NCBI RefSeq assembly: GCF_900187365.1
Contig: NZ_FYDG01000001.1
Coordinates: forward strand, 992,001-1,056,000
Reading direction: 5' to 3'
DNA from: Rhodoblastus acidophilus
GTDB lineage: Bacteria > Pseudomonadota > Alphaproteobacteria > Rhizobiales > Beijerinckiaceae
DNA: 64,000 nucleotides
Shown: piece after piece, positions 45,186 to 52,862 of the stretch
Layout of the letters: each line of letters starts with the position of its first letter
Numbering within the stretch: position 1 is the stretch's first letter
Position numbers and translations under genes: made by a program
Notes under the pieces: model-generated
Seen by the model: only the letters and a program-made list of their open reading frames with translations
Told to the model about the DNA's origin: nothing
Databases searched by the model: none

Positions 45186-46307
45186 ATGATCGACTTTCTG
45201 GCGAGCGCGCACGCCATCGACCTGGTGCTGGCGCTGATCGCCGTCGAGGCGGTCGTGCTCTACCGACTGGCGCGGACGGGCCGCTGCCCGTTGCGGCCGC
45301 GCGAAACCCTGCTCATTCTTGCGCCCGGCGCCTTCCTGCTGCTCGCGGCGCGCGCGGTGATCGCCGGCCTCCCCGGCCTGTTGGTCCCCGCCCTGTTCCT
45401 CGCCGCCCTGATCGCGCATCTGACGGATCTGCGCCGGCAATGGACGAATCGCCAACGCGTGGCCGCGTCCGGCGATCATGCCGAAACCGGCCTGCCCGCG
45501 CTGTCGCCGCGCCTGCTCTATCGGCTCGCCTCGACCCATTCGTTCTCAGAGCGCGGGATGTATCTGAACCTCGGTTACTGGGCCGAGGCGCGGACCATTG
45601 ACGAAGCCTGCGAGGCGATGGTCGAACTGGTCGGCAAGACCGCCGGCATCGGCAGCGCCGACGACGTCGTGGACGTCGGCTTCGGCTTTGGCGAGCAGGA
45701 TATTTACTGGACCCGCCGCTTCGCGCCGCGAGGGATCGTCGGCGTCAACATCACGCCCGAGCAGGTGCAAGCGGCGCGCGAGCGCGTTCGGGCTGAGGGG
45801 CTTGAGGACCGCATCGACCTGCGCGAAGGCTCGGCCACGGCGACCGGCCTGCCGGACGCCTGTTGCGATGTGGTCACCGCCGTCGAATGCGCCTTCCATT
45901 TCGACACCCGCGAGCAGTTTTTCGCGGAAGCCGCGCGCGTGCTGCGGCCGGGCGGCCGCATTGTGCTGGCCGATTCCATCCCGATGCGGGCCGAACCCGA
46001 TCCCTGGCGCAACCCGCTGCGCGCTGCGCTGTTCAGCATCGCCCGCGCCGCGCTCGCGGTGCCGCGCGCAAACGTCTATCCGCGCGACGTCTATGCCGCC
46101 AAGCTCGCCGCCGCCGGCTTCGAGGACGTGCGGGTGGAGTCGATCCGCGACCACGTGTTTCCGGGCTGGAGCCGCGCGCTGGCCGAGGACGCCGGCCTGC
46201 GGCGCCGGCTCGGCCCGGCCGGCTGGCTGCTGCGCAACTTCCCCGACGCCGGGATGAAAGACGAATTCGATTACGTGCTGGCGTTCGCGCGCCGCCGGAC
46301 GACCTGA
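45186..46307 (+). CDS. Membrane-anchored SAM-dependent methyltransferase
   Basis: A 373-residue protein. Residues 1-80 contain two or three hydrophobic helices (FLASAHAIDLVLALIAVEAV, then the LLILAPGAFLLLAARAVIAG region). Residues ~150-290 form a class I methyltransferase domain with motif I VVDVGFGFGEQD, VGVNITPEQV, the CCDVVTAVECAFHF acidic strand and LRPGGRIVLADS. It resembles the small-molecule methyltransferases that act on lipid or isoprenoid substrates, which fits a membrane tether. It is convergent with an SDR gene and near crtC, but membership in carotenoid synthesis is only a guess. The 148-base upstream gap shows nothing notable. Confidence 0.85.
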   Translation: MIDFLASAHAIDLVLALIAVEAVVLYRLARTGRCPLRPRETLLILAPGAFLLLAARAVIAGLPGLLVPALFLAALIAHLTDLRRQWTNRQRVAASGDHAETGLPALSPRLLYRLASTHSFSERGMYLNLGYWAEARTIDEACEAMVELVGKTAGIGSADDVVDVGFGFGEQDIYWTRRFAPRGIVGVNITPEQVQAARERVRAEGLEDRIDLREGSATATGLPDACCDVVTAVECAFHFDTREQFFAEAARVLRPGGRIVLADSIPMRAEPDPWRNPLRAALFSIARAALAVPRANVYPRDVYAAKLAAAGFEDVRVESIRDHVFPGWSRALAEDAGLRRRLGPAGWLLRNFPDAGMKDEFDYVLAFARRRTT

Positions 46308-46320
46308 GCCGCCGACTGTT

Positions 46321-47250
46321 TTACCCGAACCCCACGCCGGCCAGCCGCTCCAGCGCATCCCACAATCCGGCGGCGACCGTCGCGTCCAGCGCCGCAGGCG
46401 GAAAGTGCGCGGCGCCCGGCGGCCCCCGCGTCTCGAACACACGGGACGGCCCATAATAACCGCCGCCGCGCGCCTCAACGGCGGTCGCGGCGAACAGGAT
46501 GTGCGACGCGCCGGTGGCGGCCGAGGGATTGAGCGGCTGAATGACATATTTGGCGACCCGCCACAGCGCCGCCGCCGCGCCGCGCGAGGCGACGCCATTG
46601 CCGATAATGTCGGTTCGCGCGACGCCGGGATGCGCCGCCATCGCCGCGACGCCCCAGCCAGCCGCCGCGCTGCGGCGCTGCAGCTCCAGCGCCCACATCA
46701 GCGCCGCCAGCTTGGTCATGCCATAGACCTTCAAACCGGCATAGCCGCGCTCTGACTGTAGGTCGGACAGATCGACTTCCCCCCAATGTGCGGCGAGGCT
46801 GCCGACATTGATCACGCGCGCGCCGGGCCGCTGGCGCAGCAAGGGCGCCAGCCGGGCGGCGAGGGCGAAATGGCCGAGCACATTGGTGGCGAACTGAAGC
46901 TCGAAGCCGTCTTCGGTCACATGACGATCGGGCGGCGCCATGATCCCGGCGTTGTTGACCAGCAGATCGACGCCCCGGCCCGCCGCGCGCATGTCCTCAG
47001 CGAAGGCGGCCACCGAGGCGAGCGAGGCGACGTCGAGCCGGGCGAAGCGGACGTTGGCCTTGGGATGGGCCGCGCGCAGCCGCGCCAGCGCGTCGGCGCC
47101 CTTGGCGGGGCTGCGGCCGGTCAGGACGACTTCGGCGCCCGCCGCCGCGAGGGCCAGCGCCGTCTCGTACCCCAATCCGCCCGTCGCTCCGGTGACGACC
47201 GCCAGCCGGCCCGTTTGCATCGGCATGAGGCGGGCGGTCCAACCGGTCAT
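46321..47250 (-). CDS. SDR-family oxidoreductase (WWOX/retinol-dehydrogenase-like)
   Basis: A 309-residue NAD(P)-dependent short-chain dehydrogenase. The start ATG 47250 gives MTGWTARLMPMQTGRLAVVT. It shows the cofactor loop TGATGGLGYETA, LLVNNAGIM, NVLGHFALAARL, the catalytic Ser in NVGSLAAHWG and the Tyr-X3-Lys pair YGMTK. The overall pattern matches the branch that includes retinol dehydrogenases and protochlorophyllide reductase relatives, often with hydrophobic substrates. It starts 26 bases after the crtC stop on the same strand and is likely co-transcribed, so a terpenoid substrate is conceivable but unproven. Confidence 0.87.
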   Translation of the reverse strand: MTGWTARLMPMQTGRLAVVTGATGGLGYETALALAAAGAEVVLTGRSPAKGADALARLRAAHPKANVRFARLDVASLASVAAFAEDMRAAGRGVDLLVNNAGIMAPPDRHVTEDGFELQFATNVLGHFALAARLAPLLRQRPGARVINVGSLAAHWGEVDLSDLQSERGYAGLKVYGMTKLAALMWALELQRRSAAAGWGVAAMAAHPGVARTDIIGNGVASRGAAAALWRVAKYVIQPLNPSAATGASHILFAATAVEARGGGYYGPSRVFETRGPPGAAHFPPAALDATVAAGLWDALERLAGVGFG

Positions 47251-47276
47251 CGACAGACTCCGTGGCAGCGAGGGGG

Positions 47277-48317
47277 TCAGCGCATGGCGCGCGGGATCCG
47301 GAATGGCAGCAGCGTTTGCACCCAGCGCGAATTGAACCGGTCGAGGCAGAGGCTTTCGTGCATGGCCGTCGCGGTTTCGCCCAAAATGTTCGTCTCCAGC
47401 ACCGAGCGGGCGTAGAACGGCGTGTCCTCCAGGGTTTTCACCACGCGCGCGCCGCCCTGCCGGTCGACGCGCGTGCCGCGCTGCACCCGCCACAAGGTCG
47501 AAGGCAGCTGGGCGAAGGGCGGAGCCTCGAACGGCTTCACATCGCCGTTCGGATCGAAGCGGAGACCGAGCGTCGGGCCGTCGCCGTCGCGGCCGGTCAC
47601 GTCATACAGCACGGCGGCGCCGCGCTTCAGCGCCGTGCGCGACCAGTCCCAACGCTTGAACGCCGCCTCCAGCGGTTCGTCGCCCCGGTTCGAATCGAGA
47701 TAGCCTTCGCCGGACCAGCGCAGCGCCGGCCGCTTCAGATCGACCTCGACCCGCGCGCACGGGGCGATCGGCTCCCAGAAGTGACGGCCGGCGGAATCGA
47801 GTTGATACGGCTTGCCATGCACCGCCGTCGGATAGACCCGCACGGTTCCGCGAATGCGCTTGGGCAAGGGCACGGCGATCTCATCAATGTGGATCGTCAG
47901 CGCGCCGTCACGCCACTCCAGCGAACTCGGCCCGATCTGCAGCCAGGTCTTGTCGCGCTTGACCGCGTCGCTGCCGCGTTCGGTCATGCTCCAGCGCTTG
48001 CCCTCGCCATAAATGGCGACGTTCAGCGACACATGCTCCAGCGGATCGCCGCCGCCGCGCCGCCGCATCGCGGCGTAATAGGGCGAGAAGACGCTGCCGA
48101 CCAGCGCGATGATGGTGATGCCATTGCGCCCGTCGTCGCTGAGCGCGTCGACATACCACCAGCTGTAGCCGCCCTGCGCCACCGGCGCGTTGAATCGCGG
48201 CCCCTGAACCGGTTTGTCGTCGCTCGCCGGCGCGTCGCCGCCTCCGCCGCCCGATTGTTCGATTCGGGAAGCTGGCGGCGCCGCATCGGTGGTTTGCAAC
48301 AACTCGTCTTCGGGCAT
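47277..48317 (-). CDS. crtC: Carotenoid 1,2-hydratase (hydroxyneurosporene synthase)
   Basis: A 346-residue enzyme that adds water to the terminal double bond of acyclic carotenoids on the route to spirilloxanthin or spheroidene. The N-terminal domain has the CrtC signature GGYSWWYVDALSDDGRNGIT, followed by IIALVGSVFSPYYA, HVSLNVAIYG and WSMTERG. Later segments GRHFWEPIAP and GEGYLDSNRGDEPLE are also typical. The first ~35 residues are Gly/Ser-rich and unconserved. No other carotenoid or bacteriochlorophyll genes are adjacent, so the cluster is dispersed. The gene is a marker for purple-bacterial type carotenoids, though some non-phototrophs keep it. Confidence 0.92.
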   Translation of the reverse strand: MPEDELLQTTDAAPPASRIEQSGGGGGDAPASDDKPVQGPRFNAPVAQGGYSWWYVDALSDDGRNGITIIALVGSVFSPYYAAMRRRGGGDPLEHVSLNVAIYGEGKRWSMTERGSDAVKRDKTWLQIGPSSLEWRDGALTIHIDEIAVPLPKRIRGTVRVYPTAVHGKPYQLDSAGRHFWEPIAPCARVEVDLKRPALRWSGEGYLDSNRGDEPLEAAFKRWDWSRTALKRGAAVLYDVTGRDGDGPTLGLRFDPNGDVKPFEAPPFAQLPSTLWRVQRGTRVDRQGGARVVKTLEDTPFYARSVLETNILGETATAMHESLCLDRFNSRWVQTLLPFRIPRAMR

Positions 48318-48416
48318 GAAGGGGCCTTCTCCTCAGGTGATGATGGCGCAACCATTGTCGAGGACTGAGGATTTGGCAAGACTTGAACGCGCGTCAGCCT
48401 CCGGCGGCGGGCCGGT

Positions 48417-48884
48417 TCAGAAACTGGGCTTGGCCACCATGAAATACAAGCCCAGCGTCAGCGGAACGGTCGAAATCAGCCCCCAGATCAGCCAGGTGAA
48501 GCTGTCTTTTTTGTAGGAGGCCGGCACGTCGCCGATAATTGCGAAATCCCGCGCCGCGCCCGCCTGCCGGATCTGGATGGGAACGAGCACGCCGACCCAG
48601 ATCGCGCCGGACACCCCGAGCATGAGTTGCCCATAAGCCAGCCAGGGCGTCGAAAACAATGGGATGTGGCCAGAAAGCGCGGCGCCGTAGCCGCCGATCA
48701 CCATCAGCATGCCGCCGGTCAGGGTGAAGGTGAAGTCCGTGACCGTCACGAGCCATTGCGCGAAGGCGACGATCTGCGTCTTGCAGGTGCGATCGGCGAA
48801 AACCTTCCAGAAGGCGGTGACGGTGACATTGCCCACCATCAGAATCAAACCGAGGATATGGACGCCTTTGAAGAACTCGTACAT
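48417..48884 (-). CDS. DUF2269-family integral membrane protein
   Basis: A 155-residue inner-membrane protein with four predicted helices, starting at ATG 48884 (MYEFFKGVHILGLILMVGNV). The H-X-L-G...GN pattern in helix 1, the DFTFTLTGGMLMVIGGYGA segment and the final WGLISTVPLTLGLYFMV helix fit DUF2269, a family related to the CopD/heme-containing membrane proteins. The His residue in helix 1 could bind heme, but a full ligand set is not evident. It stands between crtC (99 bases downstream) and a large non-coding stretch. Confidence 0.8.
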   Translation of the reverse strand: MYEFFKGVHILGLILMVGNVTVTAFWKVFADRTCKTQIVAFAQWLVTVTDFTFTLTGGMLMVIGGYGAALSGHIPLFSTPWLAYGQLMLGVSGAIWVGVLVPIQIRQAGAARDFAIIGDVPASYKKDSFTWLIWGLISTVPLTLGLYFMVAKPSF

Positions 48885-49406
48885 GAGACAGTTCCGATGG
48901 GCGCTGGCAAGACTAGGGCGTCGCCCCAAAACCCTTCAAGGCTATTTCTTGCCACACATCCTCTCTCTGGGGAACTTATTGGCTCTGCGACAAAAAAACG
49001 CATACCTTGAACAGAACAGTCCCAAACGGAAACCACCCTTTGCCTGGGCTTTCGCGCGGGAATGCAAGGAATCATTGGGGCTCGCCGTCCGCGTTACGTT
49101 GTCCCGGAGCATATGTCCTGACCATGCTTCCCGGAACGCCGCTGCGACGCCGGGGCGATCCCTGACATCACGACGCTGATGAGTCGGGATTTCCCTTACA
49201 CGCCTGGAGCGACTTCCCTGACAAAACAACTGCGGCGGCGGCAAAAACGCGGTCCGGCGGCCAAAACCGGACGCCGCGCCGGATCGGGCGCTTCCCCGTC
49301 GCATTGCCCCGCTCAAGCCGCCATGATAGCCCGTCGTCCGAAACGCTGACTCTGGCGCGGTCGGCGCGAGCCGGCTCGGCCCGCATGAAACATATGGGGT
49401 TCTGTC
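48885..49406. other. 522-base intergenic region without a recognised gene
   Basis: This spacer separates the divergent DUF2269 and NAD(P)-binding genes. Short open frames exist but are Arg/Pro-rich, without ribosome sites, and read as shadows. The centre (about 48950-49080) is less GC-rich than the surroundings and contains AACTTATTGGCTCTGCGACA and an A7 run near 48993. No tRNA, cloverleaf or terminator was found. It may hold a decayed gene or two promoters. Confidence 0.5.
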
Positions 49407-50072
49407 TTGAAAGTCGTTGTTTTCGGAGCGACCGGCAGGGTCGGACGCGCGGTGGCCTTGACGCTGCTGGCCGCGGGGCATGAGGTCACCGCTTTCGTGC
49501 GCGATCCGCGAAAATTGCCCACGCAACAGCCGATTCCCGCGATCGTCGGCGACGCCGCCAACGCCGAGGATGTGGCCAAGGCGGTCGCCGGTCACGACGC
49601 GGTGGTGATCGCCCTGGGCGACCCTCGCAACCCCGTCCTGCTGGCGCTGGGCGCGCAGCGGGAATCCTGCGCCCATATTTGCGAAAAAGGCACAGCCAAT
49701 GTGATCGCAGCGGCGAAAGCGGCGGCGGTCCGGCGGCTGATCTGCGTCACCAGTTACGGCGTCGGCGATACGCGGGCCGTGCTGCCGGACATGCACAAGC
49801 GGATCTTCCGCTGGCTGCGGCTGACCGAGCAGCTCGAAGACAAGGAGCGGCAGGAGGCCCTGGTCAGGCAGTCCGATCTCGACTGGACGCTGGTGCAGCC
49901 GGTCGGCCTGACCGACGGCGCCCTCACCGGACGCTGGCTGGCCAGCGCGACGGGCGAACGGCGCAAGCGCACGATCAGCCGCGCCGATCTGGCCGCATTC
50001 ATCGTCGACACGCTGTTGCTCGGCGGCGCCCACATGCGCGAGAGCGTGGTGGTGTCCGGCCTGCCGATCTAG
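49407..50072 (+). CDS. NAD(P)-binding protein, atypical SDR (NmrA/HSCARG-like)
   Basis: A 221-residue Rossmann protein. TTG 49407 begins MKVVVFGATGRVGRAVALTL, with the GATGxxGR cofactor loop of atypical SDRs, then AFVRDPRKLP, VVIALGDP, RLICVTSYGVGD and the late LDWTLVQPVGLTDG strand. The catalytic Tyr-X3-Lys of classical SDRs is absent, so it is probably a redox sensor, isomerase or flavin-type reductase. GGGG lies about 7 bases before the TTG; no in-frame ATG is near. It is convergent with the histidine kinase gene, with 12 bases between their stops. Confidence 0.86.
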   Translation: MKVVVFGATGRVGRAVALTLLAAGHEVTAFVRDPRKLPTQQPIPAIVGDAANAEDVAKAVAGHDAVVIALGDPRNPVLLALGAQRESCAHICEKGTANVIAAAKAAAVRRLICVTSYGVGDTRAVLPDMHKRIFRWLRLTEQLEDKERQEALVRQSDLDWTLVQPVGLTDGALTGRWLASATGERRKRTISRADLAAFIVDTLLLGGAHMRESVVVSGLPI

Positions 50073-50084
50073 CCGGCGCCGCAT

Positions 50085-51410
50085 TCACGAAACCGTCGCC
50101 GCGAAATCGAGACTTGCGCGCACGCCCGCGCCGGGGATGCGCGTCCATTCAAAGCGCGCGCCATGAATTTCGGCGATGCGGCCGACAATCTTCAGCCCAA
50201 GCCCCTGCCGGCCGACGCAGCCCGGGCCGGCGGACGCCTTGGCGATCGCGCAGCCGTCATCCACGACGGAAAGCGACGCGCCCGGCCCGGCCTCGACCTG
50301 GATGGCCGCGCCTTTCGGCGCGTGCCGCACGGCGTTCTCGATCAGATTGCGCAGGGCGTTCTCGACCAGCGCGCGATGGCCCTTGAACGGCGTCGCGCCG
50401 AGATCGTCGAAGGCGATGCTCTTGCCCGAGGCATAGATCAGCTCCGCGAGATCGCCGACAATCCGCTCGGCCAGTTCCGCCGGGTCGATCCTGTCCATGG
50501 CCGCGTCGGCGGCGCCCTCGACCCGCGCCAGATCGGTCAATTGCTCGACGAGATGGTTGAGCGCCTGCAAGTCCTGCTCGACTTTTCGCGCGCGCGGGTC
50601 GGAGATTTTCGCCAGCTCCAGCCGGGCCACGGCCAGCGGCGTTCGCACCTCATGCGAAATGGCCGTCGTCAGCAGCCGCTTGGTGCGCATCAACTCGGCC
50701 ACGCGATCGAGCGCCGCATTGACGGCCTGCGTGAACCCGGCGATCTCGCGCGGCATGCCGGCCGTCGCCAGCCGGCCCGGCGGCGTCCTCGGATCGAGCA
50801 GGCTGATCTGACGCGCGGCCTTGGCGACGGGATGCAGCACTTGCGCGACGGAAAGAATGTTCGCGCCGAGCACGAAAACCAGCATCAGGCTCATGGGAAG
50901 CAGCATGTGGTCCAGAACTTCGTTGGCGAGCACGTCGTTCAGCACGCCGTCGCGGTCGCCGAGAATGGCGACCTCGACCATCACCGGTTCCGGCGTTTCG
51001 GTCGCGATCCGGCCGCCCGCGACATAGAGCGGCTTGCCCGGCCGAATCGGGCGCATCCAGAACGCCAGCGTCTTCAGGTCGAGCGGCGGGAAATAGCGCT
51101 CGCAAGCGCCGTCGCAATTGGAGAACAGCTGGGTCGAGGCGGTGCGCACCCTGACGTAATATCCGCCCGCCGCGTCGCCATAGCGCGCGCGCCGGCCGGG
51201 CGGCAAAGCGTAGGCCGGTCGCCCCGCCTCGATCGAGACGCCGGCCCCCAGCGCCTTGGTCTCCATTTCGACCGCCAGCCGCCCGAGATTGTGGCTGTCT
51301 GTCCAATATTCCGCGAACACGCCGGCGAGTTGCGCCAGCATGGCCAAAGCCGCGAAGAACGCCAGCCGCCGCACCACCAGAACCAGCAGGGACGGCGGCC
51401 CGCGCCTCAT
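50085..51410 (-). CDS. Sensor histidine kinase with CX3C motif in the periplasmic loop
   Basis: A 441-residue membrane kinase. Helix 1 is at residues ~12-33 and helix 2 at ~168-190; between them lies a ~130-residue periplasmic domain with CDGAC (Cys99, Cys103). A HAMP-like linker, the H-box AISHEVRTPLA (His253), N-box NLIENAVRHAP and a GLGLKIV G-box follow. The first G-box reads VVDDGCAI, not DxGxG, a mild departure. The start codon overlaps the response-regulator stop (4 bases). Together with the RND pump upstream on the same strand, the Cys pair suggests a periplasmic metal (Cu/Ag/Zn) signal, which is inference. Confidence 0.9.
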   Translation of the reverse strand: MRRGPPSLLVLVVRRLAFFAALAMLAQLAGVFAEYWTDSHNLGRLAVEMETKALGAGVSIEAGRPAYALPPGRRARYGDAAGGYYVRVRTASTQLFSNCDGACERYFPPLDLKTLAFWMRPIRPGKPLYVAGGRIATETPEPVMVEVAILGDRDGVLNDVLANEVLDHMLLPMSLMLVFVLGANILSVAQVLHPVAKAARQISLLDPRTPPGRLATAGMPREIAGFTQAVNAALDRVAELMRTKRLLTTAISHEVRTPLAVARLELAKISDPRARKVEQDLQALNHLVEQLTDLARVEGAADAAMDRIDPAELAERIVGDLAELIYASGKSIAFDDLGATPFKGHRALVENALRNLIENAVRHAPKGAAIQVEAGPGASLSVVDDGCAIAKASAGPGCVGRQGLGLKIVGRIAEIHGARFEWTRIPGAGVRASLDFAATVS

Positions 51411-52087
51411 GATGGCTCGACCTCGCGCATGAGGTAGCCGACGCCCCGGATCGTCTCGATCGCCGCGCCGGTGGGCAAGCCGTCGAGTTTCTTGCGCAGC
51501 CGCGACATGGCGAGGTCGAGCGCATTGGTGGAAAATTCGTCGCCGAATTCGGACAGGGCGTGTTCGAGCTTGCGTTTGGGCGTGACGCGGCCGACGTCGC
51601 GCATCAGCACCTCGACGATGGCGCGCTCGCGCGGCGTCAAGGACAGCTCGGCGTCGTCGCAGCTGAGCACGCCGCTGGCGGGGTCGTAGCGCAAGCGCCC
51701 CGCCTCCAGCACGGCGGGCGCGGAATCGGGCGCGCGACGCAGCAGCGCGCGGCAGCGCGCCAGAAATTCGCGCGGGTCGAACGGCTTGACGAGATAATCG
51801 TCGGCGCCGGCGTCGAGGCCGGCGATGCGCTCGTCCACGGCGCCGCGCGCGGTGAGCGCCAGGATCGGCGTTTTCACGCCCTGGCGGCGCGCATCCCGGA
51901 TCAGGTCGAGGCCGTCGCCGTCGGGCAAGCCGAGGTCGATCAGCAGCAGGTCGAAGGGCGTGGTGGCGATGGCCTCCTCGCCCTCCCCGGCGGTTCCGAA
52001 CGCGTCGATGCGCCAGCCGGCGTCGTGGACGCGTTCGGTGAGAAGCTCCCGCAGGCGCGAATTATCCTCAATCAGCAGCAGTCTCAT
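51407..52087 (-). CDS. OmpR-family response regulator
   Basis: A 226-residue regulator starting at ATG 52087 (MRLLLIEDNSRLRELLTERV). The receiver domain has the acidic pair ED (residues 7-8), phospho-acceptor Asp51 in LLLIDLGLPDGDG, Thr in ALTARG and Lys in YLVKPF. The C-terminal winged helix (residues ~130-226) has LTPRERAIVEVLMRDVG and LDLAMSRLRKKLDG. It pairs with the histidine kinase that follows with a 4-base overlap. The receiver-WH type matches CusR/CzcR-like regulators that control efflux pumps, and a pump lies upstream on the same strand. Confidence 0.93.
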   Translation of the reverse strand: MRLLLIEDNSRLRELLTERVHDAGWRIDAFGTAGEGEEAIATTPFDLLLIDLGLPDGDGLDLIRDARRQGVKTPILALTARGAVDERIAGLDAGADDYLVKPFDPREFLARCRALLRRAPDSAPAVLEAGRLRYDPASGVLSCDDAELSLTPRERAIVEVLMRDVGRVTPKRKLEHALSEFGDEFSTNALDLAMSRLRKKLDGLPTGAAIETIRGVGYLMREVEPS

Positions 52088-52211
52088 GCGCGCTTCCCGC
52101 CGGTCGTCCTCGCCCGGATCAGGCTCCCGCCGCAGTATGGCGCAAGCGAGGATTTCATGCACGCGCTCCCGATCTTTGGCGCCCGCGCATCCTGCCCGGA
52201 CGCCGCGCGCC

Positions 52212-52439
52212 TCACCGGTTGACGCACTGGTCGTATCTGATGACGCATTGGCCCCGCTGCGAGAACAAGCGCCCCACGGCGTTTTGCAAACACTGATATT
52301 TTCGGTCGGCGCAGACGTCGATGCGTTCCGCGCGCAATTGACTCGCGTTCATCCTGGGCAGGCCGCCTTCGATCGCAAACGCCGGAGAACCGGCGACCGC
52401 AACAATGGCCAGGGACGAAAGGAGCAGCAACTTATGCAT
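52212..52439 (-). CDS. Small secreted protein with CX6C-X14-CX6C pattern
   Basis: A 75-residue protein from ATG 52439 with a signal peptide (MHKLLLLSSLAIVAVAGSPA, cleavage near AFA-I). The mature ~52 residues contain exactly four Cys spaced C-X6-C-X14-C-X6-C. This is the pattern of the repeat in the secreted protein at 41700-41990, although the residues between differ. The gene lies between the DUF3240 gene of the metal pump and the two-component system, on the same strand as both. It is a candidate periplasmic component of the metal response. No family is recognised. Confidence 0.75.
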   Translation of the reverse strand: MHKLLLLSSLAIVAVAGSPAFAIEGGLPRMNASQLRAERIDVCADRKYQCLQNAVGRLFSQRGQCVIRYDQCVNR

Positions 52440-52550
52440 CGTGTGTTTTTCCGTCGGCGCGCCATGCGCCGCTGGAATGTGGTACGTCGCGCCACCTGTC
52501 GAAAAACTGTCAAATGCAATAATTTCAGTCTCGGCGCGGCGCCGCGCGGC

Positions 52551-52862
52551 TCACTTGTGCAGACCGAAGCGCTCCACCGGCTCGGTCCAGTACACAAGGT
52601 GCGGAATGGCGCAATCGCGCCGCAGATCGGCGAGCAGGCCCTCAAGCCGCGCGCGGTCGATCACCATCATCAGAATGGCGCGTTCGATCCGGCCGCGCAC
52701 TTGTTCGCGCGGCGAACTCTCCTCAAAACCGCCGCCATGGCCCTCGGCGCGCCAGCTGACGAAGCCGGGCGTCGGCGGCTCCGCGTCGAGCAGAAATTCG
52801 ATCACCCGGTCCTCGGCTGCGACGGGATAAACCAGGGTCAGTTTGCAGAGGTCTCGATCCAT
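52551..52862 (-). CDS. DUF3240-type small protein of the metal-efflux cluster
   Basis: A 103-residue cytoplasmic protein starting at ATG 52862, which overlaps the end of the RND pump gene by 25 bases. The opening MDRDLCKLTLVYPVAAEDRV, the central VSWRAEGHGGGFEESSPREQ and the final LVYWTEPVERFG fit DUF3240, a PII-like fold family usually encoded beside CusA/CzcA-type pumps. It is probably a regulator or metal-sensing accessory of the pump. The long open frame continuing upstream (to 54077) is a shadow of the RND gene. Confidence 0.85.
   Translation of the reverse strand: MDRDLCKLTLVYPVAAEDRVIEFLLDAEPPTPGFVSWRAEGHGGGFEESSPREQVRGRIERAILMMVIDRARLEGLLADLRRDCAIPHLVYWTEPVERFGLHK

Noticed and set aside
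48885-49406. Possible structured RNA in the large spacer
   Set aside because: No convincing extended pairing, terminator or known riboswitch core could be seen by eye.
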